From: Anas platyrhynchos
Lineage: Eukaryota; Chordata; Aves; Anseriformes; Anatidae
NCBI RefSeq assembly: GCF_047663525.1
Contig: NC_092590.1
Location: 15,024,001 to 15,088,000 of the forward strand
Length of the DNA: 64,000 nt
Direction of reading: 5' to 3'
The notes below the pieces were generated by a model. The model did no database searches, was not told the origin of the DNA, and saw only the letters and a list, made by a program, of their open reading frames with translations. The position numbers and the translations under genes were made by a program. Every line of letters begins with the position of its first letter. The first letter of the stretch is position 1. Shown here piece after piece: positions 23,501-35,400 of the stretch.

Positions 23501-24451
23501 CATCTCCTTTTTTCCCAGTGAGTAGCAGCTTTCCCTAGGGCACTTGCAATAACATATTTGCCTTAACTTTCTCCCTCATGACATCTATTTTTGCAAGGAT
23601 TTCCTTGGTGCTGGGCATTTTTATTATTAGGAACTAATACTGCTACACTACCTGGTATTTTTCCACAACACACAGGCTAGGTTTTGCACCTGGACCCGCA
23701 CTGTCTTCTCTGCACACACCAGCTTGGAAGGGAAGGTGCCGCGGTCTTCTGCAGGGCAGAGTACATGTTCTTTGGGGTGCTTGACCATCTGAGCACATAC
23801 GAGATCCCAATGGAGCCGTGCCAAGGCAAATATTCCATCTCAGGCCTGCAGCCAAGGCACTGAAGCAACTCCTTTCTTTTGGGCAGGGACAGGAGTGGCA
23901 GTGGGGCCCCTGCCTTGGAACACAGGCGGGAGTCTGAACCCGGAGTGGGGCTTCCTTCGGCACGTTGAAGGCTCTTTGCCTTATTTCCAACTTCTGGGAT
24001 GGCCACAGAAGTGGGAGACCTATGGAGATAAAAGAGGAGAATCCCACTGCATGAGTGGGATTCCTAAAAGGGATCTGCAGGCTTCCTGCCCTCCTGTCGG
24101 GGGTGGCTGTAACCAGTCTGTACACCCAGAAGGGGTGAGGGAGGGCTGACAGACAGACGGACACACAGCTCGGCCATGGGTACACGCTTTCTGGAGGAGC
24201 ACAAACCATGCGGCCTGCTGCCGCTGCTCCTGGGGCACCGCGCTGCCCTGGCGGCTCTCCTGCAGCACCCCGGTGTTGCCCAAAATAGCCTCTTCTGTTT
24301 CAGCCAGGATTTCCTCCCTAATCACATGCCTTCGATGACAAAAAATTACTCCAAAATTAGTTTCTCCCTCGGTATTTTGACATGAGGCAACACCTAGTTA
24401 AAATTACTTCAGAGCTCCCCTCGGCCTTGCCACAGGAAGGCAAACTTAAAC

Positions 24452-24454
<3 letters not shown>

Positions 24455-24484
<30 letters not shown>
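24455..24484 (+). repeat. A homopolymer, 30 bases
   Basis: The longest pure homopolymer in the window. I looked upstream for a retrocopy it might tail and found no recognisable coding sequence. Confidence 0.9.
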
Positions 24485-24489
<5 letters not shown>

Positions 24490-26639
24490 CTCTGCCTGGT
24501 GCAAGCACTGGGGCCTGGCTCAAAGGCAGCAGCACTTTCTTGGCACTTGTGATTTGGAAATTGTTGGCAAGTACCAATATTGCAACAGCATCCACTGTGC
24601 CACCACAGGCATTGTCTGTGGGACGTGGAGAGCACAGGGAGCAGCCCAAGGACCCCCAGGGGACAGGGACGGAGACCTTCCCAAAATGCTTCCCAGTCGC
24701 TTTCATTATGCTGGGGACAAAATCGGGTGTGGAAGGGCTGGGGCCTCCCAGTAGGGCAATGGGAGGCCACAGCTGGGAGGGTGGGGAGGAATTGAGGCAG
24801 CAGGAGGGGGCTGCTGGTTTGGGAAGGGGCAGGAGGCCACAGACAGGGTGTCCCGTGGCAGCGGCCCCAGGCAGTGCGGTTACGTCAGCCGCCCCATGGG
24901 TTTACAACACTCGCCCTTGAGCCTTGGCCCCGCAGCCCGCTGTGGTGTGGACACGTTGCACAACGCCCCCAGCCCTGCTCCCCTTCCCCTCCCCGGGGCT
25001 GGCTGCTGGGGGCTGAGCTCCTGGCCAGGAGACAACACTCTGACTGCTCCCACCTCCAGCGAGGAGCCCAAAGAGGTGGCAGGACCAGGATGTGTCCCCA
25101 GGTACCTACTGGTAGAGGTGGCTCCTGAGGGACTGCTTGGACACAACACAGGGGGGCATCTTCCCACTCCCCAGAGGGCACACAGCCTCTTCAACAAGAG
25201 CCTTACGCTTCCCCACAGCCAGTCTGATCTTCTGCATCATGATTTCATGTCACCATGGCGGCCGTGGCATGGAGGAGCACCTGGGAAGGAGGGCTGCCCT
25301 GCAAGAGGGAGCAAGCAGCTTGTCCTTCCACAGAGCCACAGTCAAGGGGTGCAGGAGCCACAAGGTCCTGTCCCGGGGGTCCTGCACTGCAAACAAACCC
25401 TAGGTTGGAGCTGGTAGGAGACAGGGACTCTCCTTCCAGAGATGTCCACCAAGGATGGGACTTCCCTAGGCCTGGTCACCCTCAGGGAGAAACATCTGCA
25501 AAGCCTCTTCCCTGCGCCATGGAGCTGACAGGGAAGGAGACGATTGCTCTTCCTCATCCCCCAGCGAGGTGGGAGGGGTGGAAAGCTGTGGGGAAATCAT
25601 TAAGACCACTGTGCAAGGGCTCAGCACAGAGCTAAATATAGCCCTTATCTCTGCTCCCAAAAGATAAGAGCCTGTGTCCACAGCCCGCCACAACGCCCTG
25701 CCCTGACTTCCACCTACCTTTACTTTGGAGGCAAACTGCAGGCAGCAGTTGTGAAACACTGTGTCCCGCTCAAGGCAAACAGAGCTTTTATCGCAGGCCA
25801 GAAACACACCCCAGTCACCTCGCATGCATCCCCCCGAAGCCTGCACAGCTCCAACGCTGACCACCACCTCTCCCAGCGCCTCTGCAGTGCCAAGCAGCCA
25901 GCAGCTTGCACAGGCAGCTCACAGCAGGGCACAAGTCAGGCTGGGGGCTTCCCAGATTTTGGGCTCATCCATTACACTTCCACCAGGATCTGTCTGGGAA
26001 ATCCCTTTTCACAATATCCCATGATCAGCAATGCTGAGCCGGGTTGTGCTGACTCTGCCTGAGGCAGCAGTGGAGAAGACCCACGGGCCCTTTTGGGTCT
26101 CTGTCCATTGCTGCTGGGCAAATCTGGGCATGGTGCCTCTCATCCCTGCTGCCAACCCCTCTCGAAGTAGCACTGTAAATATTGATCCACACCTCCAAGA
26201 GTCCTGCCACGGACACGGATACATCTCCCAGCTCCTTTAAAACTCACCACTGCCTCTATCTAACAGCAGAAACCCGCGAGGCTAAAGCAATGCTTCTCCC
26301 CCCTCAACAAAACCCCCTTTTTCCTTGCAGAGTAATAAGTTTATGAAGCGGCGGCTTGCGGCAGGCAGTCCCTGGGTGTAACAATAGCTGTGTGCGCTTC
26401 CATGAGTTAATTCAAACCAAATGTCGACACTTCGACCCTACTTTCATGGGCTGGAAAGGAGGCAAGAGTGACATTGCTCAGAGCTGTTCACACAGAGGAT
26501 TGGTTTTGGGGGGGGGGAGAGAGAGGGAAATTCTGTTTACCCCCCAACTTTGTGAGGGGGATCAGGGCAGAGCAAAGCCAGCAGGCGCCCGTCAGGCCAG
26601 CGGACCACCCGCTGGACCCTTCTCGGTGCCATCAGCACC

Positions 26640-27020
26640 TCCAGCCCTGTGCGGGTGCCCGCTGGGGGCTGCCTGTGGCCGGGCCCCTCAGCGCCATGGC
26701 CGCGGCCCCGCTGCCATTGGCCGCGGCGCGGGCCGGGGAGGGGCCGGGCGGGGGCCGGGCAGGGGCCGGGCGGCGCCGCCGTCTTAAGGCAGCGGGGCCG
26801 GGGCTGGGGGTGGCCCGGGGGGAGCGGCGGTGGCGGCGGGGAGCGGCCCCATGCACGGTGCCAGGTATGGGAACGGCTGGGGGGGGGTCTCGGCTCCCTG
26901 TAGGTTTGCACGGGGAGCAGCCCCGGGTTGGGGTTGGGATGGGTTTGAGGGTTGGGATTTGGGGCTGGGGGAGCGGGGCGGGTGGCACGCAAGGGGATGC
27001 TTGCGGGAGCTGGGCTGTGT
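26640..27020 (+). promoter_or_regulatory. PPP1R3B: CpG-rich promoter of PPP1R3B
   Basis: Composition rises sharply, with many CpGs and GC-box-like GGGCCGGG/GGGGCGG repeats (26,730-26,790). An inverted CCAAT box (ATTGG) lies at 26,716-26,720. It sits directly upstream of, and overlaps, the first PPP1R3B exon, and no TATA box is present at the expected place. Island promoters of this type often fire in both directions; the human gene has a divergent non-coding transcript (from memory). Confidence 0.7.
26800..26864 (+). other. PPP1R3B: PPP1R3B exon 1 (possibly coding from 26,851)
   Basis: The donor GCCAG|GTATGG at 26,864/26,865 pairs with the acceptor at 29,157/29,158. The 5' end is a guess. 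The ATG at 26,851-26,853 is in frame with the main exon through this splice: it reads MHGAR and continues VLDYFPHKQA before the next Met at 29,189. The extension resembles the N-terminus of the paralogue PPP1R3C, which places an R…VLD segment before a Met-x-VDVAM block. The exon is therefore either coding or carries a short leader. Confidence 0.55.
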
Positions 27021-29157
27021 GCTGGGGGCGGCTCGGGTTGTTCCGACAGCCAGGCTGGGTTAAATGTGAGTGTGAATAACCCCTCTTGCTCTCACCTGCT
27101 TCCCCTTCCTGAAAGTGAAGGGTTCAGAGCGAGCAGGGGCATCTTCTGGGGAGGGCACCTCCAGAGGTAGAGGATTTGGTCTGATTTAGCCTGCCTCTTC
27201 TTTTTATTTTTGGAGGGGAAGGGGGTCAGCCCCTGCTGCCTGCCCCTTGCTGCTTGCTCCCTGCTGTTTGCCCAAGCTGTTTGCACGCTCCCAGCTTCAA
27301 TGCGTAAGCACCAGGCTGCCAATGCTACCCCTGAAAGCAAAGGGTTGTGAATGTGAGCTGGGGAGCAGCGGGCTCCAAGTGAAGAGCAGGAAGGTGTCTG
27401 GGGCATGAAACAGGCTGAAAGTGGCTGCTTGTAAATATAGGTAGGTAGAGGGCTTGTACTTCAGTCCCTAAGCTTGGAAAAAAGCTCCAAGTAATGCAAA
27501 TCGGGCTGGGTATTTCGTGCCTCTGCATTATGAGCGTTAGGGAGTTGCTGATGCTTATGGTGCTTGTGATTTTACCCGAGTTTTCAGCTGCTGTGGGAAT
27601 TTCCTTGACTGAAAGGACACAGCTAAATAATGCAGGTGAGAGAGAGGCATTGGGAGCTGCCTGATTTTAAAGGAGGAAGTGACCTACATGAAGTGCGTGT
27701 GAGAAACTCGGCAGAGCCGAGCGGGATGGTGCTGGCAGGCAGGTAGATCGGCTGCCCGTCCTATCCAGCTGCCCTTGAGCTTCAGAGAAGGCTGGAGGAG
27801 GACATGCAGAAGGGGATAACCGGTGGGTGTGTTGGGAAGCCAGCCCCGCGTGTGGGCATCGGCTTGCTCAGAGCACTTGCTGAATGGATGCTGTGCAGGA
27901 CGGCTCAGAGCCGCTCTGTTGGTGTTATGGGGTGGGGAGTTAAAGCACCGAACTGCAGAGTGGCTCTGCTGCCTTTTTCTTGGCCCAGGGACAGCTGCCG
28001 AGTACTCGAGCTGACTGTGCTTGGTTTTGGCAGCATGAGCTCTGGTGTAGCATGCGGTCAGCGGCCGCTGCTCCTGCTGCTGGCTCAGTCTGCACAGTGC
28101 AAGTAGCTCTGGAGGATGGTCCCCAGCCAAATGGGGAAGGTACACTACGGGAATATTCTGACTTTAAGGCATGGGTGGGCTGTGCTGCACCCCTGGGGGA
28201 ACAGTCTGGATGCTAGAGGAAGAGATACCATGGTGGAAGGGCACACAGTCTGCCCTGCTGGGGGCCAAGGACTCGTTTCCAAAGGTTGCTTCAGCCTCGA
28301 GTAGGTAAGCTGGTTGTGGCTGAGCCCTGTGGTTATATTCATGTTTCCTTGGGGCTCAGCACAAGTGCTGTGGAGGCTTAAGGTATGAAAGGAAAACCTC
28401 CCGGCCTGTCTGAGCTGGCATCTGTTTTAAAATTCTGTAGAGGGAAGGAAGCTGCTTCTCCATAGGTGCAGTGTCAGCTAAGTCTGCACCCTTCTGCTTT
28501 ATCCAGCTCTTGCCATCCTTGCAATACCGTGTGGGCATTTTTTATGGAGTAGTTGGAGCAATTCTTGGAGGTGGTGATGAACAAAGTATGCACCTCAATC
28601 CAAGGGGTGCTTTTCAGCCTCTTAACACATGTGACATCTGGGGTCCTATAAAACCAAAGGTGAGCTGCCTACAGCAGCCTGTGACCATATGAGCTCCTGC
28701 CCCTACAAAGTTGTCAGATGCAATGGGGAAAGTTTTTGGGCAGCAGGAATACTGCTTTATGTGGCACTGGAATTTGATAATCTCTGGGTTTTGTGGACAT
28801 AAGCAGGACTGAGACGTGGATTTTGCTTTGAATCAAAAATGTTCCAGAGCCTGCTATTGCAAGCCTAGTAGGGCAGTGTCTGTCTGTGTCTTCACGTGGT
28901 AGCTCTAGCAATTGGAGGTGAACTTGTTCTTCAAGGGTACAAAAGACTAAGGTCCAGACAGTTCTGCTGCAGGACACTTCCTAAAGTGCCTGTAAATTAT
29001 GCTGTGCAGATACCCAGCTCTTACAAAGCTTGAGGGACTTGTGGGGATGATAGAAACTAAGTCTTTGGGGTGGATGGGGAAAAGTGGTGTAACAACTGTC
29101 TGACAACTCATCAAAATGCTCCTCTAACATAAACTGACCCTTCTTCTCATCCTCCAG
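26865..29157 (+). other. PPP1R3B: PPP1R3B intron 1
   Basis: About 2.3 kb between the promoter exon and the coding exon, starting GTATGG and ending in a pyrimidine tract and CAG. I see no other gene or obvious repeat in it. Confidence 0.6.
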
Positions 29158-29188
29158 AGTATTAGACTACTTTCCTCACAAGCAAGCG

Positions 29189-30049
29189 ATGGCTGTGGAC
29201 GTAGCGATGCAGCTGTACCTGTGCTCTTCACCCCTGCGAAGAGAGAGGTGTGCCTGCAAAATTGCCCCAAAGCCAAACAAGCCGTTGCGGCCGTGCATCC
29301 AGCTGAACAGCAAGGCACTGCTGACAGGACCAGAAGAGGCAGCAGACTCCTTCCCACACACCAAAGTGAAGAAGAAGGTGTCGTTTGCAGACAGTAGAGG
29401 CTTCGCTCTGACGATGGTGAAGGTGTTCTCGGAGTTCGATGATCCCCTGGATATTCCTTTCAACATCACCGAGCTGATCGACAACATCGTGGGTCTGACG
29501 ACGGTTGAGAGGGACAGCTTTGTCCTGGATTTTGTCCAGCCCTCTGCGGACTACCTGGACTTCAGAAACCGTCTCCAGACGGACTGCGTGTGCCTGGAAA
29601 ACTGCATGTTGAAGGAGCGGTCTGTGGTGGGCACAGTGAAAGTGAAGAACCTGGCTTTTGAAAAGAGCGTGAGGATCAGGATGACATTCGACACCTGGAA
29701 AAACTTTGTAGACTACCCGTGCCAGTACGTCAAGGATACATACGGAGGGTCAGATCGGGACACGTTTTCCTTTGACATCAGCTTGCCCGAGGGAATTCAA
29801 TCCCATGAAAGAGTCGAGTTTGCCATCTCCTTTGAGTGCAATGGCAAAGTGTACTGGGACAGCAACAGAGGCACGAACTACCGCATCATACGGTCGGAAC
29901 TGAAGTCTGCCCAGGAAGCCATTTGCCCCCCGCGTGGCCCTGACTTTGGCAGTGCCTTTGACCAGTTTGGGAGCCCTCGCTGTTCCTACGGCCTGTTCCC
30001 TGAGTGGCCGAGCTATTCGGGCTACGAGAAGCTGGGGCCTTACTATTGA
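29189..30049 (+). CDS. PPP1R3B: Protein phosphatase 1 regulatory subunit 3B (hepatic glycogen-targeting subunit GL)
   Basis: Targets the PP1 catalytic subunit to glycogen, where it activates glycogen synthase. The 286-residue product is the length of mammalian GL (about 285). The PP1-docking RVxF motif is KVSF at 63-66, inside KKKVSFAD. A CBM21 glycogen-binding domain spans about 124-233, with LDFSQPSxDYLDFRNR-type entry and a conserved WDSNRGTNYRI end (223-233). The last 16 residues, PEWPSYSGYEKLGPYY, match the segment that in mammalian GL binds phosphorylase a and so shuts off synthase activation; the Tyr pair is intact. The ATG chosen matches the conserved MAVD start. The frame is also open upstream to the splice acceptor at 29,158, and an exon 1 ATG could add 15 residues (301 total). 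It is convergent with ERI1, as in human. Confidence 0.96.
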   Translation: MAVDVAMQLYLCSSPLRRERCACKIAPKPNKPLRPCIQLNSKALLTGPEEAADSFPHTKVKKKVSFADSRGFALTMVKVFSEFDDPLDIPFNITELIDNIVGLTTVERDSFVLDFVQPSADYLDFRNRLQTDCVCLENCMLKERSVVGTVKVKNLAFEKSVRIRMTFDTWKNFVDYPCQYVKDTYGGSDRDTFSFDISLPEGIQSHERVEFAISFECNGKVYWDSNRGTNYRIIRSELKSAQEAICPPRGPDFGSAFDQFGSPRCSYGLFPEWPSYSGYEKLGPYY

Positions 30050-32445
30050 CCTAAAGACCAAGTCCTGACTGTTGCTGGTGTGTCTGCAGGCCTGGGAGCC
30101 CATCTGAATATGAGCTGGAAGGTGAAGGAAACGAGGCTCCGTGGAGCTCTGCATCAGCCTCCCAGCAAAAGCGCAGCGCTCTGCTGGCGGCTGGCTTATA
30201 ATCAGGGACACCCCCGGTGTAATGGGCTGCCTTCCCTGCCCGAAGTCAGCTAACTGGCTCTCCAGATGCTCAAAGGAACAGGAGATGTTGCTTGCCTGTC
30301 TGTTCAGTGCTGCTACTCCTTCCTCTTCTGTAAAGCTGCTACTCTCCAGGGAAACACTACAGTGCTTGTATTGTGTGCCTAAGCTACGTAGTGATGGCTG
30401 GCTCGTGTTGCTTGCTAAATTTTTTTTTCCATAATATGTTCTAGTATTTTTTTTAAAGTGTGCTGTACTTCAGCTGCAGGGTTCTCCTTGCAAAGCTGGC
30501 CTGCGCCTGTCAGGGAATTAGGAAGTGGTCAGCTTGTGGGGAGCAGTCATCTTCTCATGCAGTTCCTCGTGCGAGGTCCTCTCTGCTCGAGGCAAGAAGG
30601 GTATTTTTGGAAGCGAAAATACAACTGATGGTAAGAGGTGTAGCTTGCAGCCTGCTGTATTAGGAGACATATGTGCCTGTGGGAGAGAATCTGATATGCT
30701 TAGTCACCAGTTTTATCAGCTGATCTTGAAAAGCTTTCATCATATGCTGGATGTTACCAAAAATAGAGATTAGCTGTAGCTGTGCGGCGCTTTAACACGG
30801 CAGCGGGTTGACAGTTTTGACTGCTTTCCTTAAAACCTTCCCATCTTTCAACCACAAGTGACCAATGATGCCTTTTTCCCCTCGATGGATGTCTGAAGCC
30901 AGCTCTTGGCCTTGCTGGGCCCCGAGAATGCGAGTACTTCCTTCTGTGAACTGTGTGGCAGAGTTTTTGCTGGGGCCCGGGGGCTGTGCTCAGGTGCTGT
31001 GGGAGCTGAACACAGAGCACAGCTACTCTGCCACGTCCCGTTAAGAAAAAAAGACTGAAATGTGCCTACTGTGGTGGAAGTGCCTTGGCTGAGAGCGCGG
31101 TGGCACGCGTGGTCTCAGCAAGGGTTTGAGATCAACAAGTTTTGGAAGTGATGTTGCCTTTTTTTTTTTTTTTTTATGATCCAGTGGTTTGTTACTCCGT
31201 GCCATGGACTACCTGGTAGCTAACGGGGTGGTGGGGCTCACCTGCAAGGAAGGACACGAACCTGCTGTAGTGGCTGCTGCCATTTCACCCCGTGAGTGCC
31301 CAAGCTTTGTGCTGTGCTCACCGTAGGGAGATGAGGTGGCCAGCTTGTGGGGTGCCAACAGCCTCACACAGCTGCTCGCGTTACTAGTCGGGCGGAAAAA
31401 ACCTTAATCCCTCATCTCAAAGGGAGGGTGCTGAATAGTTAGTAGACGTAGAGGTCAAGGGAATCTTAGTGCATAAGCTTTATAAGACTTTGGGGTGTCT
31501 GTAGTAGCCTCCGGATGGCTGGAGAGTGGGGCTAGACTCCTTGTTAGCTCCTCAAACCTGGCTTTTAGTTGAGGAGACTACTGCATGAGTTACTTCAGCT
31601 GTTTTACCCAAACCCAGAAGGGATGCAGTGATCGCTGTCGGATGCTGGAAGGAACAAAAGGGCTTGCAGGAAGAATAGCTGGCTTCCAACTGCTGCCTTC
31701 CCAACCTGACATCAGTGCCTGTTATCGCTCTGATCGCTCACTCCAGGTGGTAAATCTGCTTGCTAGCCCGGAGCTCGTTGGGTCTGGTTCCTCTCTTCAG
31801 AGAGCTTCCTGAGTCAGCTCTTCTCACCTGTGTCTCTTGGAGGGACTGTTGCCTAGCTTGGTTCGAACCTGTTTTTAAAAGTCTGAGCGACACTGATGTA
31901 TCTTTTTTTTTTTTTTTTGATTTAGTGTGCGATGCTAATGCTGTAAGACACTGTAGAGAAGTCGTGCTCTCCTGGCATGCTCGCGTGCCTCCCGAGGGCA
32001 GTTTGTGGGCTGGAACAAGGCATGTATGTCTGGGTGCTGCGCATGGTGCTGTCTCCTTGGGGGCCTGCATGCTCGCAGGCTGTGGAAGCGGTGTGCTTGG
32101 GGAACAGGATGGAGGATAAGCTAGAAGAGCAATCCCGTAAGTAGAAGCTAGGCTGGGAACTGACTATTTGACCAATAGTAGTTCAAAGTTACTACTTGTG
32201 GCCTTCCCCCTCTTCCCTTTTTCCATTGCCAATGTGAACATAGAGGTAAGGGGCTGCTCTCCTCACTCTATGCCTGGAAGTGCCTTGTGGGGTTTTGTGC
32301 ATGTTTTTGTTTTTAAAAGATATTTTTGTACACAACATTCAAGGGGAGAAATGCACTTTATAATTGCGATGTAATGAGTCTTTTAAAAAACCGCGGTTCT
32401 GTTTTTATCTGATTGTTTAAAATAAAGGTTGAAACCATGTGAGCT
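30050..32445 (+). other. PPP1R3B: PPP1R3B 3' UTR
   Basis: About 2.4 kb of non-coding sequence after TGA, with T-rich tracts at 30,420-30,455, 31,158-31,177 and 31,901-31,918. No competing gene is seen. Its right end is set by the AATAAA at 32,421-32,426. Confidence 0.65.
32421..32426 (+). terminator. PPP1R3B: PPP1R3B poly(A) signal
   Basis: AATAAA followed within about 35 bases by a GT-rich stretch (GTGAGCTGTGTGCCTTGCTGT), the usual downstream element. Confidence 0.7.
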
Positions 32446-35400
32446 GTGTGCCTTGCTGTCTCATTTCAATACCCGTGGGGTTAGGGAGGGGGGTTTGGGC
32501 ACGAGGGCAGCTTCCTGCAAGCAGCGCTGGCAGGGAGGAGCACACGTCCGCAATGGACTCGGCCGCCTGCAGCAGGAAGGAGCTGGGTCATTCACGCAGC
32601 CTTCCTGCCAACACAAACGCTTCCAGAGAACGCTCTGCAGCCGAGGAAAGGAGCCAAACTTTTTGCAGGGGCAGTGGCTGGAAGAGGCTTGGCAGCACGG
32701 TGACGTGATGCTCCTTCTGGAAGGGAAATTGCACTCCCAAATTGATCAGCTCAGGCTAACAGTAACAGGGATCTGAGGCTGATTTGAGGTTCCCTCTGAT
32801 CTTAGATACGCTGTGGAGTTTCTCCACTAACCAGGGTGTTCCTGAACTGCTCTTTACCCTGCTTGCAGTAGCAGGAACAGCCTTTTCAGGTTTTTCTGCA
32901 TTGATTTCGGGTCAGCCTCTGCTGAAGCTCAGTCCTTCCCCCCCCTCCACCTGTCCTGATGTGGGATTTCTCTGCCTGGCTGCTGGTGCGTGAGGGATGT
33001 TAGGGTGTGTGTTGTGCTGGGAGGCTCTGTTCTTAAACCAAGATCAGAAGGGATGGAGGCCCTTCAACTCCAAACTAGCTCTGCCTGTTGGCACTGCAAT
33101 GCACAGTTATCCTGCACTGGCAGGAAATTTCCCCTCTGCAGGAAGGGAACAGGTACTGTAATGCCAGACAGGGCCAGGTTTCACCTGTCTTTGGCCAGGT
33201 CTTGGTGGCTTCCTGAAGTGCTGAATTTTCAGCAATCAACTCCGGAGCTCTGGGTGGCCTCTGCTGTTTATCTATAAGGTAAGAAAGAGAGCAGGGGGGA
33301 GGGAATAAAGCACAGCACAGCCTTTGTGTGGGCTGGCAGACGGTATTTCCTGTCCTGCCACGAAGCCTTGCAGTGAGCTTAGCCCTTGCCCTGCACAGAA
33401 GCAGTCTGTGGCTATTTTGGAGCCTCCTGCTCTCACAAGAGGAGCTGTCTTTCCTGGGTGCCTTGCCCTCTACAGCAGCTGGGTGAAGGAAAGCTTTTGG
33501 TTTCTCAGGTTCCTCCCTCACTCTTTGCATCACACACAAAAAAAAAATGCTGACAAGGTGAGGCGCAGGATGTTTGATCAATCTTTAAAGCTGCTCTCTG
33601 CTGCAGGGGAATAAGAAACCTGCATGCACCCAGGAAGCTGGGTGTAAGCTGATGGCTCAGCTATCTGCCTGACATTGACATCACTCTGATATTGCACACC
33701 ATTTCCTGCTGGTCGTGTTGCCTATCTCGCCATCAAAAGCATCATCAAAAGTGCTTCAAGTTTTAAATATTCTTTTACTAGCACTGTCCTATTAATCAAT
33801 CACACAGCAGGGGTTTCCCTTTCAAAAGACCATCCATTTTTTTCCTGGTTTTAAGGGGAAAAAAAGCTCGTAAAAATATTTTTGCACTGCCCCACTGTGT
33901 CTGCAGGTGATTCAGGTCAGCGCTGCTTTCACATTTGAACGTGAACCCGAGCTTTGGAGTGAGGTGACCACAGTCAGACGCTTCCTGTGCGTTTTGTGGC
34001 TGAAACCCCCATGTGACAGTTTCTGCTGCAGAGATAAGGAAGTCCGAGCTAACCCTGCTGACAGCTGGGGGAGGTGAGGGGATGTTAGAAAGGCCAAAAA
34101 AAGAGCTCTTGTCCAGGTGGTGTTTGCTAGAGAACGCAGACACGGGGACTGCTGTGTTTATAAAGCCCTTGGTGGCAGGTGTGATTGTGCACTTGCTGTT
34201 AAAACATATCCACAAAACATAGGCAGATTTCTTAGAGTGCTTCTGGGCCCCGTCTCTCACACACACAGCCTCTCTGAGGCTCCCAAACCCCTGCATCCTT
34301 AGGGTTTTCTGTGCCACCTCTGAACAGAGATAATTGAGTCACGTTGCTCCTGGCTGATAGTGGCCTTGGGAAGGCCAGGTCGCCTGAATCTGCTCCCCGG
34401 GGGCCAGCCTATAAAAGAGAGGTCTGTATCCAGCTCCTTTTGCCAAGCACGCTCTCCCCCTGGCCCAGGGATGCTGTCCTGCAGGGGAACGGCTCTGCTG
34501 AACCACTGCCCCCAGGGCAGCCCCATTTACAGCAGGTCAGATTGCAGCGTCTAGAGGTAGTGACAGCGGCAGGACGTGGGATCCCTGCACCACATCCTGG
34601 CAAAATGTGGTCAAAGCTGCTTCAGAAGATTGTCAAAAGTAGGTCTGAGCAAAGGGCATGACTGCATTTGCTGCTCAGGGCTGGTGACAGGCTGAAAAAG
34701 CTCCTTTTGAGGCTGTGTGTGCTGAAGAAGGTCCTTGAGTTCAGGTTTCAGCTTAGCCTGCGAACCCAGTTAACCAGGAACTGAGGCTCTGTTGCTGACT
34801 GCGCACCAGGCATTGGTGATGCTCCCCTCTGTCCCCCCTCACTTACAGTCACGCTCTTTCCAGAACAAGCATCCCACACCAAGTACAAGGGATAAAGTTG
34901 GTTTTACAGTGTCTTCCCCAAGCCCCAGTGTGGTCTGGACTCGGGAAGGGCAATTGTGAGCAGTGAGGGAGGTCACGTTAAGGCCCCAGCTCCCGGGAGC
35001 ACCCCGCACCCTGGGAGCAGCACAGAGCTTTCCCAGCATGACAGCAGCTCAGGGCTGGGCTGTAGATCACCCAAACTACCCCCTTGTTTCCCCAGACATG
35101 CTCTGACTGGGACATTTGGCTGGCTTTAATGCAGTAAAACCTATTTATGCCCACGTTGCTTTTTGATAGAGCTTCAGACTGAGTGCTCCAGCCAGCAAGG
35201 TTCTGCCTCACTGGGAAGCTGCCCAGCCCGTCTCTGTCCTCCCCCCTGGAGGGGTAGCGTGCCAGACAGTTAGCTGTGTTTATAGACTTGTTATTGACAT
35301 TTACACGACATTTAAAAAGAGGAATAGAGCGCCTTTGTTGGGAAAGAATTGCAGCTGGCACGTTCCTCTGGTACAGTTAAGTCCGAGCACTCACCAAGGA

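Larger units (their letters stand above)
12721..26640. other. Intergenic DNA between the LRP-like gene and PPP1R3B
   Basis: About 14 kb in which I recognise no gene. The first 500 bases are GC-rich flank of the LRP-like promoter; beyond about 13.2 kb the composition drops to ordinary intergenic levels. Open frames here (for example 19,243-20,001 and 23,643-24,209) lack recognisable motifs. Simple repeats, an old CR1 remnant near 14.8 kb and a few AT-rich blocks (15.5, 20.4 and 21.25-21.4 kb) are the only structure I could see. Confidence 0.6.

Noticed and set aside
24455-24484. 30-base A run as the tail of a processed pseudogene
   Set aside because: No gene-like sequence was found upstream and no target-site repeat was obvious.
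26468-27079. A 203-codon + strand frame over the CpG island
   Set aside because: GC-driven open frame rich in Gly/Arg; no motif, and it covers the promoter.
34409-34418. TATA-like CTATAAAAGA with a GC-richer flank
   Set aside because: The downstream open frame has no motif and no clear gene structure.
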